In this document: positions 8,586 to 16,877 of the stretch, piece by piece
Layout of the letters: each line of letters begins with the position of its first letter
Numbering within the stretch: position 1 is the stretch's first letter
Source of the DNA: Saccharopolyspora kobensis
Lineage (GTDB): Bacteria > Actinomycetota > Actinomycetes > Mycobacteriales > Pseudonocardiaceae
Length of the DNA stretch: 64,000 nucleotides
Direction of reading: 5' to 3'
NCBI RefSeq assembly: GCF_900108315.1
Contig: NZ_FNVB01000015.1
Span: forward strand, 40,226 to 104,225
Made by a program: the position numbers and the translations under genes
The notes under the pieces: model-generated
The model's database searches: none
What the model was told of the DNA's origin: nothing
What the model saw: only the letters and a program-made list of their open reading frames with translations

Positions 8586-8618
8586 ATCGGGCCGTCCGCA
8601 CCGCGCGGGCGGCCCGAT
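8586..8618 (+). terminator. Hairpin downstream of the LpqE-like gene
   Basis: GC-rich inverted repeat (ATCGGGCCG...CGGCCCGAT arms with an inner GTCCGC/GCGGGC pairing) begins 17 bases after the stop. It is followed by a short CTGCGTTT rather than a long U-run, then by a family A palindrome. Confidence 0.6.
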
Positions 8619-8639
8619 CTGCGTTTCCGCTGGTGGTGA

Positions 8640-8685
8640 CCCGTGAGTGGTTTGGGGCGCTATGGCACCCCAATACGCTCACGGG
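8640..8685. repeat. Family A palindrome, copy 2
   Basis: CCCGTGAGTGGTTTGGGG arm, centre with TATGG, and an imperfect right arm ending CGCTCACGGG. It lies between the lipoprotein gene and radA, 71 bases after the lipoprotein stop. It is the most diverged complete copy. Confidence 0.8.
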
Positions 8686-8747
8686 TTCTGACCTGCGGGA
8701 ACACGGCCGAGGCGGACGTCGTGGGGCGAGGTGTCGTCGCGGGCGGA

Positions 8748-8753
8748 TAGCCT
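8748..8753 (+). promoter_or_regulatory. Probable -10 element of a leaderless radA promoter
   Basis: TAGCCT, identical to the element before the scramblase-like gene, lies 6 bases before the radA GTG. No ribosome binding site precedes that GTG. Confidence 0.5.
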
Positions 8754-8759
8754 CGCCGG

Positions 8760-10130
8760 GTGCCGCCCAAGAACGCCCGAGCCGCCCGTCCCGCCTACCG
8801 CTGCGCCGACTGCGGCCACGAGGTCGCCAAGTGGGTCGGGCGCTGTCCGGGCTGCCAGGCGTGGGGCACCGTCGAGGAGGCCGCACCGGCCCGGCCCGCG
8901 CTGGCCAAGGTCAGCGCAGGCGCCCCGGCCACCCCGGCGCGGCCGATCGCCGAGGTCGACCTGGACTCGGCCCGCGCGGTGTCCACCGGCATCGACGAGC
9001 TGGACCGGGTGCTCGGCGGCGGCATCGTGCCCGGTGCGGTCGTGCTGCTGGCCGGCGAGCCCGGTGTGGGCAAGTCCACACTGCTGCTGGAGGTCGCCCA
9101 CCGCTGGGCCACCAGCTCCGCGCGCGGTCCGTCGCTGTACATCACCGGCGAGGAATCCGCAGGTCAGGTTCGGTTGCGGGCGGAGCGGACGGATTCGGTG
9201 CACCCGCAGCTCTACCTCGGCGCGGAGAGCGACCTCTCCGCCGTGCTCGGGCACGTCGACGCGGTGCGCCCCGGCCTGCTGATCGTCGACTCGGTGCAGA
9301 CCGTGCAGTCGCCCGACGCCGAGGGCAGCCCCGGCGGCGTCACCCAGGTCCGCGCGGTCACCACCGCGCTGGTCGCGCTGGCCAAGGAGCGCGGGCTGCC
9401 GGTGGTGCTGGTCGGGCACGTCACGAAGGACGGCGCGGTCGCCGGTCCGCGCGTGCTGGAGCACCTGGTGGACGTGGTGCTGCACTTCGAGGGCGACCGG
9501 CACTCGGCGCTGCGGATGCTGCGCGGCGTGAAGAACCGGTTCGGCCCCGCCGACGAGGTCGGCTGCTTCGAGCAGCGCGACGACGGCATCGCCGAAGTGC
9601 CCGACCCCTCCGGCCTGTTCATCAACCGGCAGGAATCGGTCGTCGACGGCACCGCGGTGACCGTCATGGTCGAGGGCAAGCGGCCGCTGCTGGTCGAGGT
9701 GCAGGCGCTGCTGATGCACACCCAGATGGCGATGCCGCGCCGGTCGGTCAGCGGCCTGGACTCGGCGCGGGTGTCGATGACGCTGGCCGTGCTGGGCAAG
9801 CACGGCAAGATCCCCACCGGCGATCACGACGTGTTCGCCGCGACGGTCGGCGGCCAGCGCGTCAGCGAGCCCGCCGCGGACCTCGCGGTGGCGATGGCCA
9901 TCGCCTCCTCGCGCAAGAGCAAGCCGCTGCCGCCGAACCTGGTGGTGATCGGCGAGGTGGGCCTGGCGGGCGAGATCCGCCGGGTCAACGGGGTCGGGCG
10001 GCGGCTGGCGGAGGCCGCGCGGCTGGGCTTCGACCGGGCGCTGGTGCCGCCGGACTCGGGTCCGCTGCCCAAGGGCGTGCGTGCCACGGTGGTGTCCAAC
10101 ATCGGCGACGCGCTCAAGATCGTGAGGTGA
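8760..10130 (+). CDS. radA: DNA repair protein RadA (Sms)
   Basis: RecA-like DNA branch-migration helicase. The 456-residue protein has all three parts: an N-terminal C4 zinc finger (CADC near 16 and CPGC near 31), a RecA-type ATPase (Walker A GEPGVGKST near 100; the RadA-specific KNRFG motif near 258) and a C-terminal Lon-protease-like domain (from about 300; VGLAGEIRRVNG). GTG start immediately after a -10-like element. Its stop is 2 bases before disA. RadA and DisA are neighbours in many actinobacteria and Firmicutes, and RadA is known to bind and inhibit DisA there, so the operon fits a repair-signalling unit. Confidence 0.96.
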   Translation: MPPKNARAARPAYRCADCGHEVAKWVGRCPGCQAWGTVEEAAPARPALAKVSAGAPATPARPIAEVDLDSARAVSTGIDELDRVLGGGIVPGAVVLLAGEPGVGKSTLLLEVAHRWATSSARGPSLYITGEESAGQVRLRAERTDSVHPQLYLGAESDLSAVLGHVDAVRPGLLIVDSVQTVQSPDAEGSPGGVTQVRAVTTALVALAKERGLPVVLVGHVTKDGAVAGPRVLEHLVDVVLHFEGDRHSALRMLRGVKNRFGPADEVGCFEQRDDGIAEVPDPSGLFINRQESVVDGTAVTVMVEGKRPLLVEVQALLMHTQMAMPRRSVSGLDSARVSMTLAVLGKHGKIPTGDHDVFAATVGGQRVSEPAADLAVAMAIASSRKSKPLPPNLVVIGEVGLAGEIRRVNGVGRRLAEAARLGFDRALVPPDSGPLPKGVRATVVSNIGDALKIVR

Positions 10131-10132
10131 CG

Positions 10133-11230
10133 ATGAGCCACGAGGCGCTGCGCGCCACGCTGGCCCGCCTGGCACCCGGTACCGCCCTGCGCGACGGCCT
10201 GGAGCGCATCCTGCGCGGCCGCACGGGCGGGCTGATCGTGCTCGGCTACGACCCGGCCGTGGAGGCGCTCTGCGACGGCGGCTTCCGGCTGGACATCGAG
10301 TTCAGCGCCACCCGGCTGCGCGAGCTGTCGAAGATGGACGGCGCGGTGGTGCTGTCCACCGACGCCCGGCGGATCATGCGGGCCAACGTGCACCTGGTGC
10401 CCGACGCGAGCACGCCCACCGAGGAGTCCGGCACGCGGCACCGCACGGCGGAGCGCACCGCGATCCAGACCGGCTACCCGGTGGTGTCGGTGAGCCAGTC
10501 GATGAGCATCATCAGCGTCTACACGCAGGGCCACCGGCACGTGCTGATCGGCTCGCCGGAGATCCTCTCCCGCGCGAACCAGGCGCTGGCCACGCTGGAG
10601 CGCTACACCGCGCGGCTGGCCGAGGTCGCGCAGGCGCTGTCGGCGCTGGAGATCGAGGACTACGTGACGCTGCGCGACGCGATGACGGTCGTGCAGCGGA
10701 TGGAGATGGTGCGGCGGATCGCCGACGAGATCGAGGGCGACGTGGTCGAGCTCGGCGTGGACGGCAGGCTGATCGAGCTGCAGCTCGACGAGCTGGTCGG
10801 CCCGCTGCGCGGCACCCGCGCCGAGCGCGACGGCACCGACCTGGATCGCGAGCTGATCGTGCAGGAGTACCTGCCCACCAGCGGCGCGATGCCGACGTCG
10901 GAGCAGGTGGAAGCGGCCCTGCACAAGCTCGACGCGACCGAGCTGCTGGACCTGACCGCGATCGCCGCCGCCTTCGGCTACCCGGACTCGCCGGAAGCCC
11001 TGGACCAGCACCTGAGCCCGCGCGGCTACCGCCTGCTGGCCCGGGTGCCGCGGCTTCCGGCGATCGCTCGGCGGCGGCTGGTGGAGCACTTCGGGTCGCT
11101 GCAGCGGCTGCTGGCGGCGTCGGTGGACGAGCTGGGCGAGGTGGAGGGGCTCGGCGACGCCAAGGCCCGGCTGGTCCGCGAAGGCCTGTCCCGGCTGGCC
11201 GAATCGTCCATCGTGGACCCGTTCGCCTGA
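10133..11230 (+). CDS. disA: DNA integrity scanning protein DisA, diadenylate cyclase
   Basis: Makes cyclic di-AMP from two ATP; the octamer scans DNA and is inhibited by branched structures. At 365 residues it contains the DAC domain (residues 1-145) with the catalytic DGA motif (SKMDGAVVL near 67) and RHR motif (GTRHRTAERT near 100). A helical linker follows, then a C-terminal helix-hairpin-helix domain (about 290-350, VEGLGDAKARLV). All catalytic motifs are intact. The ATG begins 2 bases after the radA stop. No recognisable c-di-AMP riboswitch was found in the window. Confidence 0.97.
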   Translation: MSHEALRATLARLAPGTALRDGLERILRGRTGGLIVLGYDPAVEALCDGGFRLDIEFSATRLRELSKMDGAVVLSTDARRIMRANVHLVPDASTPTEESGTRHRTAERTAIQTGYPVVSVSQSMSIISVYTQGHRHVLIGSPEILSRANQALATLERYTARLAEVAQALSALEIEDYVTLRDAMTVVQRMEMVRRIADEIEGDVVELGVDGRLIELQLDELVGPLRGTRAERDGTDLDRELIVQEYLPTSGAMPTSEQVEAALHKLDATELLDLTAIAAAFGYPDSPEALDQHLSPRGYRLLARVPRLPAIARRRLVEHFGSLQRLLAASVDELGEVEGLGDAKARLVREGLSRLAESSIVDPFA

Positions 11231-11274
11231 AAGCGCTGTCGGCGTGGCCGTCCGCGATCGACCACCTGGGGCTG

Positions 11275-11365
11275 GCGAGGACGGCCCGCCGCGCGTTCGT
11301 ACATCAGGAGAGCCCGGGGAAGCGCTCAGGTTCCGCCAAGCGACCACGAACAAGCCCTGCGAGCG
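11275..11365. repeat. Family D dispersed repeat, copy 1
   Basis: Non-coding stretch between convergent disA and the next gene. It contains GGCGAGGACGGCC, then TACATCAGGAG, then GCTCAGGTTCCGCCAAGCGAC. The same blocks in the same order recur near 35.4 kb and 48.1 kb. Confidence 0.65.
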
Positions 11366-11367
11366 GA

Positions 11368-11949
11368 TCAGGGCGTCAGGCGGAACTCGACCGGGGCGCT
11401 GTTGAGCGACGCGAGCCTGGCCACCAGCCGGTACAGGCCCTCGGTGGCCTTGGCCTGGTCGGGGCCGCAGTCCGGAGTGGACGTCAGGCCGGACCACTCG
11501 ACGTCGTTGCGGACCGACTGGCCGGGCTGCAGCAGCGGCTGCTCGTTGGTCGACTCCGCGTAGCAGTCGTTGCTGGACCACACGTGCTTGCCCGCCTGCG
11601 AGGTCACGGTCAGCTCGCGCAGCATGCGGTTGGTGTCGCGCACGCAGGGGCGGTCGCCCGCGTTGGTGATCACGATGCTCATCGGAACCTTGTCGCCGGC
11701 CCGGAACTCGGGTCGGGCGACCTCCGCGACCACCCGGACCGCCTCGTCCGGGCACTGCGGCGGCGGCTCGTCGGCCGCGATCGCGACCGGCGCGGCCGGC
11801 GGCGCGGCCTGCGGCTGCGGCGTCGATCCGCTCACGAGCAGCACCGCGCCCCAGGCGACCAGTGCGACCGCGAGCAGGACCGCGGCGATCGCCACCACGC
11901 GGCGACGCCAGTACACGGCTGGCGGCAACGGCCCGTTCGGATCTAGCAC
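11368..11949 (-). CDS. Conserved membrane-anchored protein (Rv3587c-like), function unknown
   Basis: The 193-residue protein has a short cytosolic N-terminus (MLDPNGPLPPAVYWRRR), one membrane helix (about 18-41), a Pro/Ala-rich spacer and an extracytoplasmic beta-rich domain with four cysteines (about residues 69, 103, 135, 164) that could form two disulphides. The strand pattern (KVPMSIVITNAGDRPCVRD, GQSVRNDVEWSG) resembles an immunoglobulin-like fold. Its position between disA and mutY matches the M. tuberculosis gene Rv3587c. No catalytic motif is visible. Confidence 0.75.
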   Translation of the reverse strand: MLDPNGPLPPAVYWRRRVVAIAAVLLAVALVAWGAVLLVSGSTPQPQAAPPAAPVAIAADEPPPQCPDEAVRVVAEVARPEFRAGDKVPMSIVITNAGDRPCVRDTNRMLRELTVTSQAGKHVWSSNDCYAESTNEQPLLQPGQSVRNDVEWSGLTSTPDCGPDQAKATEGLYRLVARLASLNSAPVEFRLTP

Positions 11950-12267
11950 GGATCGACAGTAACGCGGCGACTACTCCGAACGGCGCTGCCGATGATCACC
12001 TGATCGGGTGCAAATCAGCGAATCCACCCCCACCGCACCGCAACCACCCGGCCGAGCGAGCCGCGTCAGTTTCTCGCGAAATCGACGCTCACCCGGGTGA
12101 TGGTCAATTTCGTGCGAAATTGGCACCTCCTCGCCGTCGTGGCGGTGTTCGCGCTGGTGGTCAAGGCTGTGTTCGTTCGAGGTCGTGGTGGCTGGAGGAT
12201 TACTGCGCGTGTCGGTTCGGGCGTGGTTCTTCGCTGGATCCGGGGGCCTGGCAGGATCGGCAGTGCC
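11950..12267. other. Divergent intergenic region with GC-rich palindromes (relative of family B)
   Basis: 318 bases between the membrane-protein gene and mutY. It holds TTTCTCGCGAAAT (12070-12082), the perfect palindrome TCACCCGGGTGA (12089-12100) and ATTTCGTGCGAAAT (12107-12120). The outer pair share the ATTTC-N4-GAAAT architecture of family B but with GC-rich centres. CAGGAT at 12252-12257, 10 bases before the mutY ATG, is a possible -10 element. The reading frame extending upstream of mutY through this region has no start signal and is not called. Confidence 0.5.
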
Positions 12268-13173
12268 ATGAAGACCTCCGCCGCGAATCCCGTCGTCCCA
12301 CCGCTGAACCCGGTCGAGCTGATCGACTGGTTCGCCGCCACCGCCCGCCCGCTGCCGTGGCGCGCACCCGGCGTCACGGGCTGGGGCGTGCTGGTCAGCG
12401 AGACGATGTTGCAGCAGACCCCGGTCAACCGGGTCCAGCCGATCTGGGAGGAGTGGATGCGGCGCTGGCCGCTGCCCTCCGACCTGGCCGCGGAGTCCCA
12501 GGGCGAGGTGCTGCGCGCGTGGGGCAAGCTCGGCTACCCGCGCCGCGCGCTGCGCCTGCACGAGGCCGCCGCGACCATCGCGGCCGAGCACGGCGACGTC
12601 GTCCCGTCGGACGTGGACACCCTGCTCGCCCTGCCGGGCGTCGGCGCCTACACCGCCCGCGCGGTGGCCGCCTTCGCCTACGGCAAGCGCGCTCCCGTGG
12701 TCGACACGAACGTGCGGCGCGTGGTGGCGCGAGCCGTGCACGGCGCGGGCGATGCCGGGCCGCCGTCGACGAAGCGGGATCTCAACGACGTCGACGTCCT
12801 GCTGCCGGACGACGACGCCTCCGCGGCGAAGCTCTCCGCCGCGCTGATGGAGCTCGGGCAGGTCGTGTGCACGGTGCGCTCGCCGCTGTGCGAGTCGTGC
12901 CCGATCGCGCACGACTGCGCCTGGCAGCACGCCGGGCGACCGGCCTACGCGGGCCCGCCGAAGAAGGTGCAGAAGTTCGCGGGCACCGACCGCCAGGTGC
13001 GCGGCAAGCTGCTCGACGTGCTGCGTGGCTCGACCGGCCCGGTGCTGCGCGAGCAGCTGGACGCGGTGTGGTCCGACGCCGGGCAGCGCGACCGCTGCCT
13101 GGACTCGCTGCTGGTCGACGGGCTCGTCGAGCAGACCGACGACGGCCGCTTCGCGCTGCCCGGAGAGCACTGA
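12268..13173 (+). CDS. mutY: A/G-specific adenine glycosylase MutY
   Basis: Base-excision repair glycosylase that removes adenine opposite 8-oxoguanine. The 301-residue protein has the LLQQT-type catalytic helix (SETMLQQTPVNRV near 51, with the catalytic Glu), the helix-hairpin-helix LPGVGAYTARAV near 125 and the catalytic Asp in VVDTNVRRV near 145. The [4Fe-4S] ligands follow the C-X6-C-X2-C-X5-C pattern (CTVRSPLCESCPIAHDC near 201). It lacks the full NUDIX-like 8-oxoG recognition domain of E. coli MutY, having only a short C-terminal helical segment, as is usual in actinobacteria. The ATG at 12268 is chosen because the protein aligns from there. Confidence 0.94.
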   Translation: MKTSAANPVVPPLNPVELIDWFAATARPLPWRAPGVTGWGVLVSETMLQQTPVNRVQPIWEEWMRRWPLPSDLAAESQGEVLRAWGKLGYPRRALRLHEAAATIAAEHGDVVPSDVDTLLALPGVGAYTARAVAAFAYGKRAPVVDTNVRRVVARAVHGAGDAGPPSTKRDLNDVDVLLPDDDASAAKLSAALMELGQVVCTVRSPLCESCPIAHDCAWQHAGRPAYAGPPKKVQKFAGTDRQVRGKLLDVLRGSTGPVLREQLDAVWSDAGQRDRCLDSLLVDGLVEQTDDGRFALPGEH

Positions 13174-13688
13174 TGGCGCACGCGCTGGTGTTCTTCTTCG
13201 ACGACCGCACCGAGTCGGAGATCCGCGGCCTGTGGCAGCGGCTGGACGACGCGGGCGTGCCGAGCCCGGCGGGCAAGCACCGACCGCACGTGACCTTGGC
13301 AGCGGCGGGGAGCATCCCGCCCGCCGCCCGCAAGGCGGTGCGCGCCGAGCTGGAGCTGCTGTCCGTCCCGGACCTCTGGCTGCACACGCTCGGCACGTTC
13401 CCCGGCGAGGAGCGGAAGCTGCTGCTGGGAGCGGTGGTGGACGCCGAGCTGCTGGCGGTGCACTCCGCGGTGCACGACGCGCTGGCGGGCCGGGTGCAGA
13501 ACCCGTCGGCCTACTACTTCCCGGGTGCCTGGATCCCGCACTGCACCCTGGCCCAGGGCATCACCGACGACCAGCTCGCAACGGGTTTCCGCGCGCTCCA
13601 GCCGCCGACCGCCGTCCGCGCCGCGATCAGCGAAGTCGCGATCGTCGACACCCGAACCGGGGAATCCGAGACCGTCCTGCCCCGCTGA
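13173..13688 (+). CDS. 2'-5' RNA ligase / cyclic phosphodiesterase-like (2H) protein
   Basis: The 171-residue protein has the two H-x-T/S-x motifs of the 2H phosphoesterase superfamily, HVTLAAAG near 39 and HCTLAQG near 126, about 87 residues apart as expected. These enzymes hydrolyse cyclic phosphates or ligate 2'-5' RNA ends; which reaction applies here cannot be told. Its ATG overlaps the mutY stop by one base (TGATG), so the two are translationally coupled. Confidence 0.85.
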   Translation: MAHALVFFFDDRTESEIRGLWQRLDDAGVPSPAGKHRPHVTLAAAGSIPPAARKAVRAELELLSVPDLWLHTLGTFPGEERKLLLGAVVDAELLAVHSAVHDALAGRVQNPSAYYFPGAWIPHCTLAQGITDDQLATGFRALQPPTAVRAAISEVAIVDTRTGESETVLPR

Positions 13689-13703
13689 GCGCCCGGCGAC
13701 CAC

Positions 13704-13842
13704 GCAATTTCAATTGAAATTGGACGTCTAATTTCAATTGAAATTGCACAACCACCGACACGCCGACGGCGCGTTGGGTCCCGACACGCCGTCGGACCGC
13801 AATTTCCATTGAAATCGACGATGTGATTTCCATTGAAATTGC
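13704..13842. repeat. Family B composite palindromic element, copy 1
   Basis: Two 44-bp AT-rich blocks (13704-13747 and 13799-13842) flank a GC-rich core. Each block is itself a near-perfect palindrome made of two ATTTC-N4-GAAAT sites about 24 bp apart. In this copy the left block has AATT centres. The core contains CCGACACGCCG repeats. It lies 15 bases after the RNA-ligase stop. Confidence 0.9.
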
Positions 13843-13882
13843 GGGGTCGTGGTCGGCGGAGTGGCGGAGGCGCCGCGGGGGC

Positions 13883-14030
13883 CGGTCGGGTCGGGAGGGC
13901 CCGGGTGGCTCGGTCGGGTCGGGAGGGTCCGGGTGGGCTCGGTCGGGTCGGGAGGGCACGGTCGGGTCGGGAGGGCACGGTCGGGTCGGGAGGGGGCACG
14001 GGTGGGTCGGGAGGGATCGGGTGGGTCGGG
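13883..14030 (+). repeat. G-rich degenerate tandem repeat
   Basis: Roughly seven to nine copies of a 17-21-bp unit of the form GGTCGGGTCGGGAGGGCAC. Runs of three or four G recur every few bases, so the + strand could form G-quadruplexes; the C-rich strand could form i-motifs. It is immediately downstream of family B copy 1 and about 100 bases upstream of the ABC ATPase gene. Reading frames through it are low-complexity and not called. Confidence 0.75.
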
Positions 14031-14128
14031 CATTTGGTCCTTAGTGGACTTTCTTCTCGATCACGAGTTGCCGAGTTGCTGGTGACGGGCCACTTTGGAT
14101 CAGCACCTCGCACCCGGTAGGAGGACGC

Positions 14129-14809
14129 ATGGACGTCGACGGCGTGAGCATCCTCGGCCGCGGGATCGCGGCCAAGGGACCGGAGGGCGTCGTGTTCGCC
14201 AACCTCGACCTGCAGGTCTCCGCCGGGGCGCTCGCCGTGATCGCCGGTCCTTCCGGGACCGGGCGCACCTCGCTGCTGCTCGCGCTGTCCGGCCGGTTGC
14301 CGCTGATCACGGGCTACCTGGACGTCTCCGGGCACGTGCTGCCCGCCCAGGCGAAGGCGGTGCGGCAGCTGATCCGCCCGGCTCGGCTGCGGCCGGGTTA
14401 CGAGCTGGAGGAGAAGCACCGGGTGCGGGAGGCGATCCTCGAGCGCCGCCTGATCAGCGGCGCTTCCGATCGCTCCATCGACGCCGCGCTCGACCTCCTC
14501 GGCCTGGCCCCCGACCGGTCCGCGCTGATCGACGAGCTGCACCCGGCCGACCGGCTGCTGCTCGCGGTGGCGCTGGCGATCGCGCCCTCGCCCGCCGGGA
14601 TCCTGGTCGACGACGTCGACGTCGGCCTGCCGCTGCCGTCGCGGGCGCGGGTGTGGGCGGCGCTGCACGAGGTGACCCGGACCGGGATGACGGTGCTGGC
14701 CAGCGCCGCCGACGCGCCGTCGGGAGACGTCGAGGTGATCCACCTCCCCGCGCGCGAGCAGGACTGGCCCACCGATGTGCTCGACCTGCTGGAGGAGGAC
14801 ACGCCGTGA
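14129..14809 (+). CDS. ABC-transporter-like ATP-binding protein with degenerate catalytic motifs
   Basis: A 226-residue nucleotide-binding-domain protein, cytosolic. The fold is recognisable: Walker A region IAGPSGTGRTSLL near residue 38 and Walker B region GILVDDVDVG near 159. However, the invariant Walker A lysine is arginine, the LSGGQ signature is replaced by a segment reading ELHPADRLLLAVALA, and the Walker B glutamate is aspartate. It probably binds ATP weakly or not at all, or acts as a regulatory partner. Start ATG has GGTAGGAGGAC upstream. Its stop overlaps the start of the YhgE/Pip gene, so the two proteins are made together. Confidence 0.82.
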   Translation: MDVDGVSILGRGIAAKGPEGVVFANLDLQVSAGALAVIAGPSGTGRTSLLLALSGRLPLITGYLDVSGHVLPAQAKAVRQLIRPARLRPGYELEEKHRVREAILERRLISGASDRSIDAALDLLGLAPDRSALIDELHPADRLLLAVALAIAPSPAGILVDDVDVGLPLPSRARVWAALHEVTRTGMTVLASAADAPSGDVEVIHLPAREQDWPTDVLDLLEEDTP

Positions 14810-16746
14810 AAGCGTTCACCCTGGCCTGGCTGGAGCTGCGGCGCTTCCGCGGACCGCTGCGCCGCCTCGTGCCGCTGGTGCTGGTGCTGGTCCCGCTGCT
14901 GTACGGCTCGCTGTACCTGTGGTCGAACTGGGATCCCTACGGCAAGTTGGGCCAGGTCCCGGTCGCGGTGGTGAACTCCGACCTGCCGGTGGACAGCCGC
15001 GGCGAGCACATCAACGCCGGTGAGCAGTTCGTCCAGCAGATCAAGGCGACCGACACCTTCGACTGGCACTTCGTGGACGCCGCCGACGCGCGGCGCGGGC
15101 TGGCCGAGGGCACCTACTACTTCACCATCGAGGTGCCGTCGGACTTCAGCGCGCGGCTGGCCACGGCGGCGGATCGCAACCCGGAGCGGGCGGCGCTGCA
15201 CATCGTCAAGAACGACGCCAACGGCTTCATCGTCGGGATCATGGCCGACACGGTGAAGACCGAGCTGCAGAACCAGATCAACGCGGCCGCGCACGCCACC
15301 TACGCCCGCGCGCTCTACGGCGAGCTGGACCAGGCGCGGCAGAAGTTGCAGCTGGCGTCGGAGGCGTCCAAGCAGCTGGTCGAGGGCACCGAGCTGAGCA
15401 AGCAGGGCACCGCCGCGCTCACCACCGGGCTCAACGGCGTGCGCGACGGCACCGGCGAGATCACCCGAGGCGTGCAGAGCATCGCCGACGCGAGCGCCCA
15501 GCTCGACCAGCAGCTGAGGGCCATCACCGACTTCACCGCCGAACGGCTGCCCGGAGCGGTGAACGCGCTGGTCAACGCGAGCAACGTCGCGGTCAACAGC
15601 CTGAGCGCGATCAAGACCACCACCGGGTTCCTCAACCAGCGGGCCGCCGAGGGCCGCGCGGCCGTCGAGGAGCTCGGCGAGAAGCACCCCGACATCGCGC
15701 AGGACTCCGTCTACCAGCGCGCGCTGGACATCTCCCGCAAGCTCGCCGACTCGTCGGCCACGGCCGACGGCGATGCGCAGAAAGCGCTGGCCACCGCGCA
15801 GGACGCCAACCGCCAAGCGCTCGCGCTGCAGAACAACCTCGGCCCGCTGCAGAACCAGGTCCGCGCGATCACCGCACCGGCCGACACGCTGCGCGCGGGC
15901 ACGGCGGAGCTGGCCGGTGGTGGTCTCGGCATCACCAACGGGCTGAACACGCTGGCCGCGAGCAGCGGCGTGCTGCACACCGGCGCCGGGCAGCTCAACG
16001 ACGGCGCCAGGTCCCTGCAGGGGCTGGTCGACGACACGCTGGGCAAGATCCCGCCGACGAACCCGACCGAGGTCGCGCAGGCCGCCGACGTGCTGGGCTC
16101 GCCGACCGAGATCCACGTGGAGAACATCAACCCGGCGCACGTCTACGGGCGCGGGCTGGCACCGTTCTTCTTCGCCATCGCGCTGTGGGTGTTCGGCCTG
16201 TTCGCGTACCTGCTGCTCAAGCCGGTGAACCAGCGGGCGATGGCGGACCGGGTCAACGCGTGGACGATCGCGCTGGCCGGGTTCCTGCCCGCCGCGGCGC
16301 TGGGCGTGCTCGGCGGGCTGGTGCTGTACGCGGTGGTCGACTTCGGGCTGGGCCTGGACCCGGTGCACCTGTGGTGGACGCTCGGGCTGGTCTCGCTGGC
16401 CGCGCTCGCGTTCGTGGCGATAGACCACTTCCTGCGCACCGCGCTGGGTGCGGTCGGCGACCTGCTGTCGCTGGTGCTGCTGATCATCCAGCTCACCGCC
16501 TCCGGCGGGCTGTACCCGATGGAGACCGCTCCGGCGCCGTTCCAGGCGGTGCACCCGTTCCTGCCGATGAGCTACCTGGTCGACGGGCTGCGGGTGACGA
16601 TCTCCGGCGGCGAGGTCCAGCACCTGCTCGAGGACGCCGTGGTGCTCGGCGGATTCCTGGTGGTCTTCCTGCTGCTGACCACGCTGGTCGTGCAGAAGCA
16701 GCGCACCTGGTCGGTGGCCCGCCTGCATCCGCAGATCGAGCTTTGA
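14806..16746 (+). CDS. YhgE/Pip domain membrane protein (phage-infection-protein / ESAT-6 EsaA-like family)
   Basis: The 646-residue protein has one N-terminal membrane helix (about 22-42), a long extracytoplasmic region (43-440) and a C-terminal bundle of five or six helices (about 450-640) like an ABC-2 permease. The extracytoplasmic part starts with the family motif VPVAVVNSDLPVD and contains a heptad-rich coiled region with GTAALTTGLNGVRDGTGEI-type repeats. GTG start overlaps the ATPase stop (GTGA). Homologues include Lactococcus Pip and Bacillus YhgE; roles range from phage adsorption to export. With the adjacent ATPase it could form an unusual ABC-like exporter. Confidence 0.85.
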   Translation: MKAFTLAWLELRRFRGPLRRLVPLVLVLVPLLYGSLYLWSNWDPYGKLGQVPVAVVNSDLPVDSRGEHINAGEQFVQQIKATDTFDWHFVDAADARRGLAEGTYYFTIEVPSDFSARLATAADRNPERAALHIVKNDANGFIVGIMADTVKTELQNQINAAAHATYARALYGELDQARQKLQLASEASKQLVEGTELSKQGTAALTTGLNGVRDGTGEITRGVQSIADASAQLDQQLRAITDFTAERLPGAVNALVNASNVAVNSLSAIKTTTGFLNQRAAEGRAAVEELGEKHPDIAQDSVYQRALDISRKLADSSATADGDAQKALATAQDANRQALALQNNLGPLQNQVRAITAPADTLRAGTAELAGGGLGITNGLNTLAASSGVLHTGAGQLNDGARSLQGLVDDTLGKIPPTNPTEVAQAADVLGSPTEIHVENINPAHVYGRGLAPFFFAIALWVFGLFAYLLLKPVNQRAMADRVNAWTIALAGFLPAAALGVLGGLVLYAVVDFGLGLDPVHLWWTLGLVSLAALAFVAIDHFLRTALGAVGDLLSLVLLIIQLTASGGLYPMETAPAPFQAVHPFLPMSYLVDGLRVTISGGEVQHLLEDAVVLGGFLVVFLLLTTLVVQKQRTWSVARLHPQIEL

Positions 16747-16866
16747 GCCTGCTCCCGGGCTCGTTCTGCGTAGCGGTGCGGGCTGCGACGGTGGGCCGAA
16801 CGCCTCCGGCGCTTCAAAGGACGAAGACCGAGTTGCCGAGGTCGCCGATCGCCCTTCCGGGCTCGT

Positions 16867-16872
16867 AGTCTG
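16867..16872 (+). promoter_or_regulatory. Probable -10 element of a leaderless mhuD promoter
   Basis: TAGTCT lies 5 bases before the mhuD ATG and no ribosome binding site is seen. Confidence 0.48.
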
Positions 16873-16877
16873 GCTAC

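Noticed and set aside
13704..13842. parS-like ParB sites
   Set aside because: ATTTC-N4-GAAAT resembles the TTTC-ACGT-GAAA frame of parS, but no site has the ACGT centre of parS (the family B centres are AATT, AATG or CATT) and no parAB is present.
13883..14030. CRISPR array
   Set aside because: Units are 17-21 bp, contiguous and degenerate with no unique spacers, and no cas genes are present.
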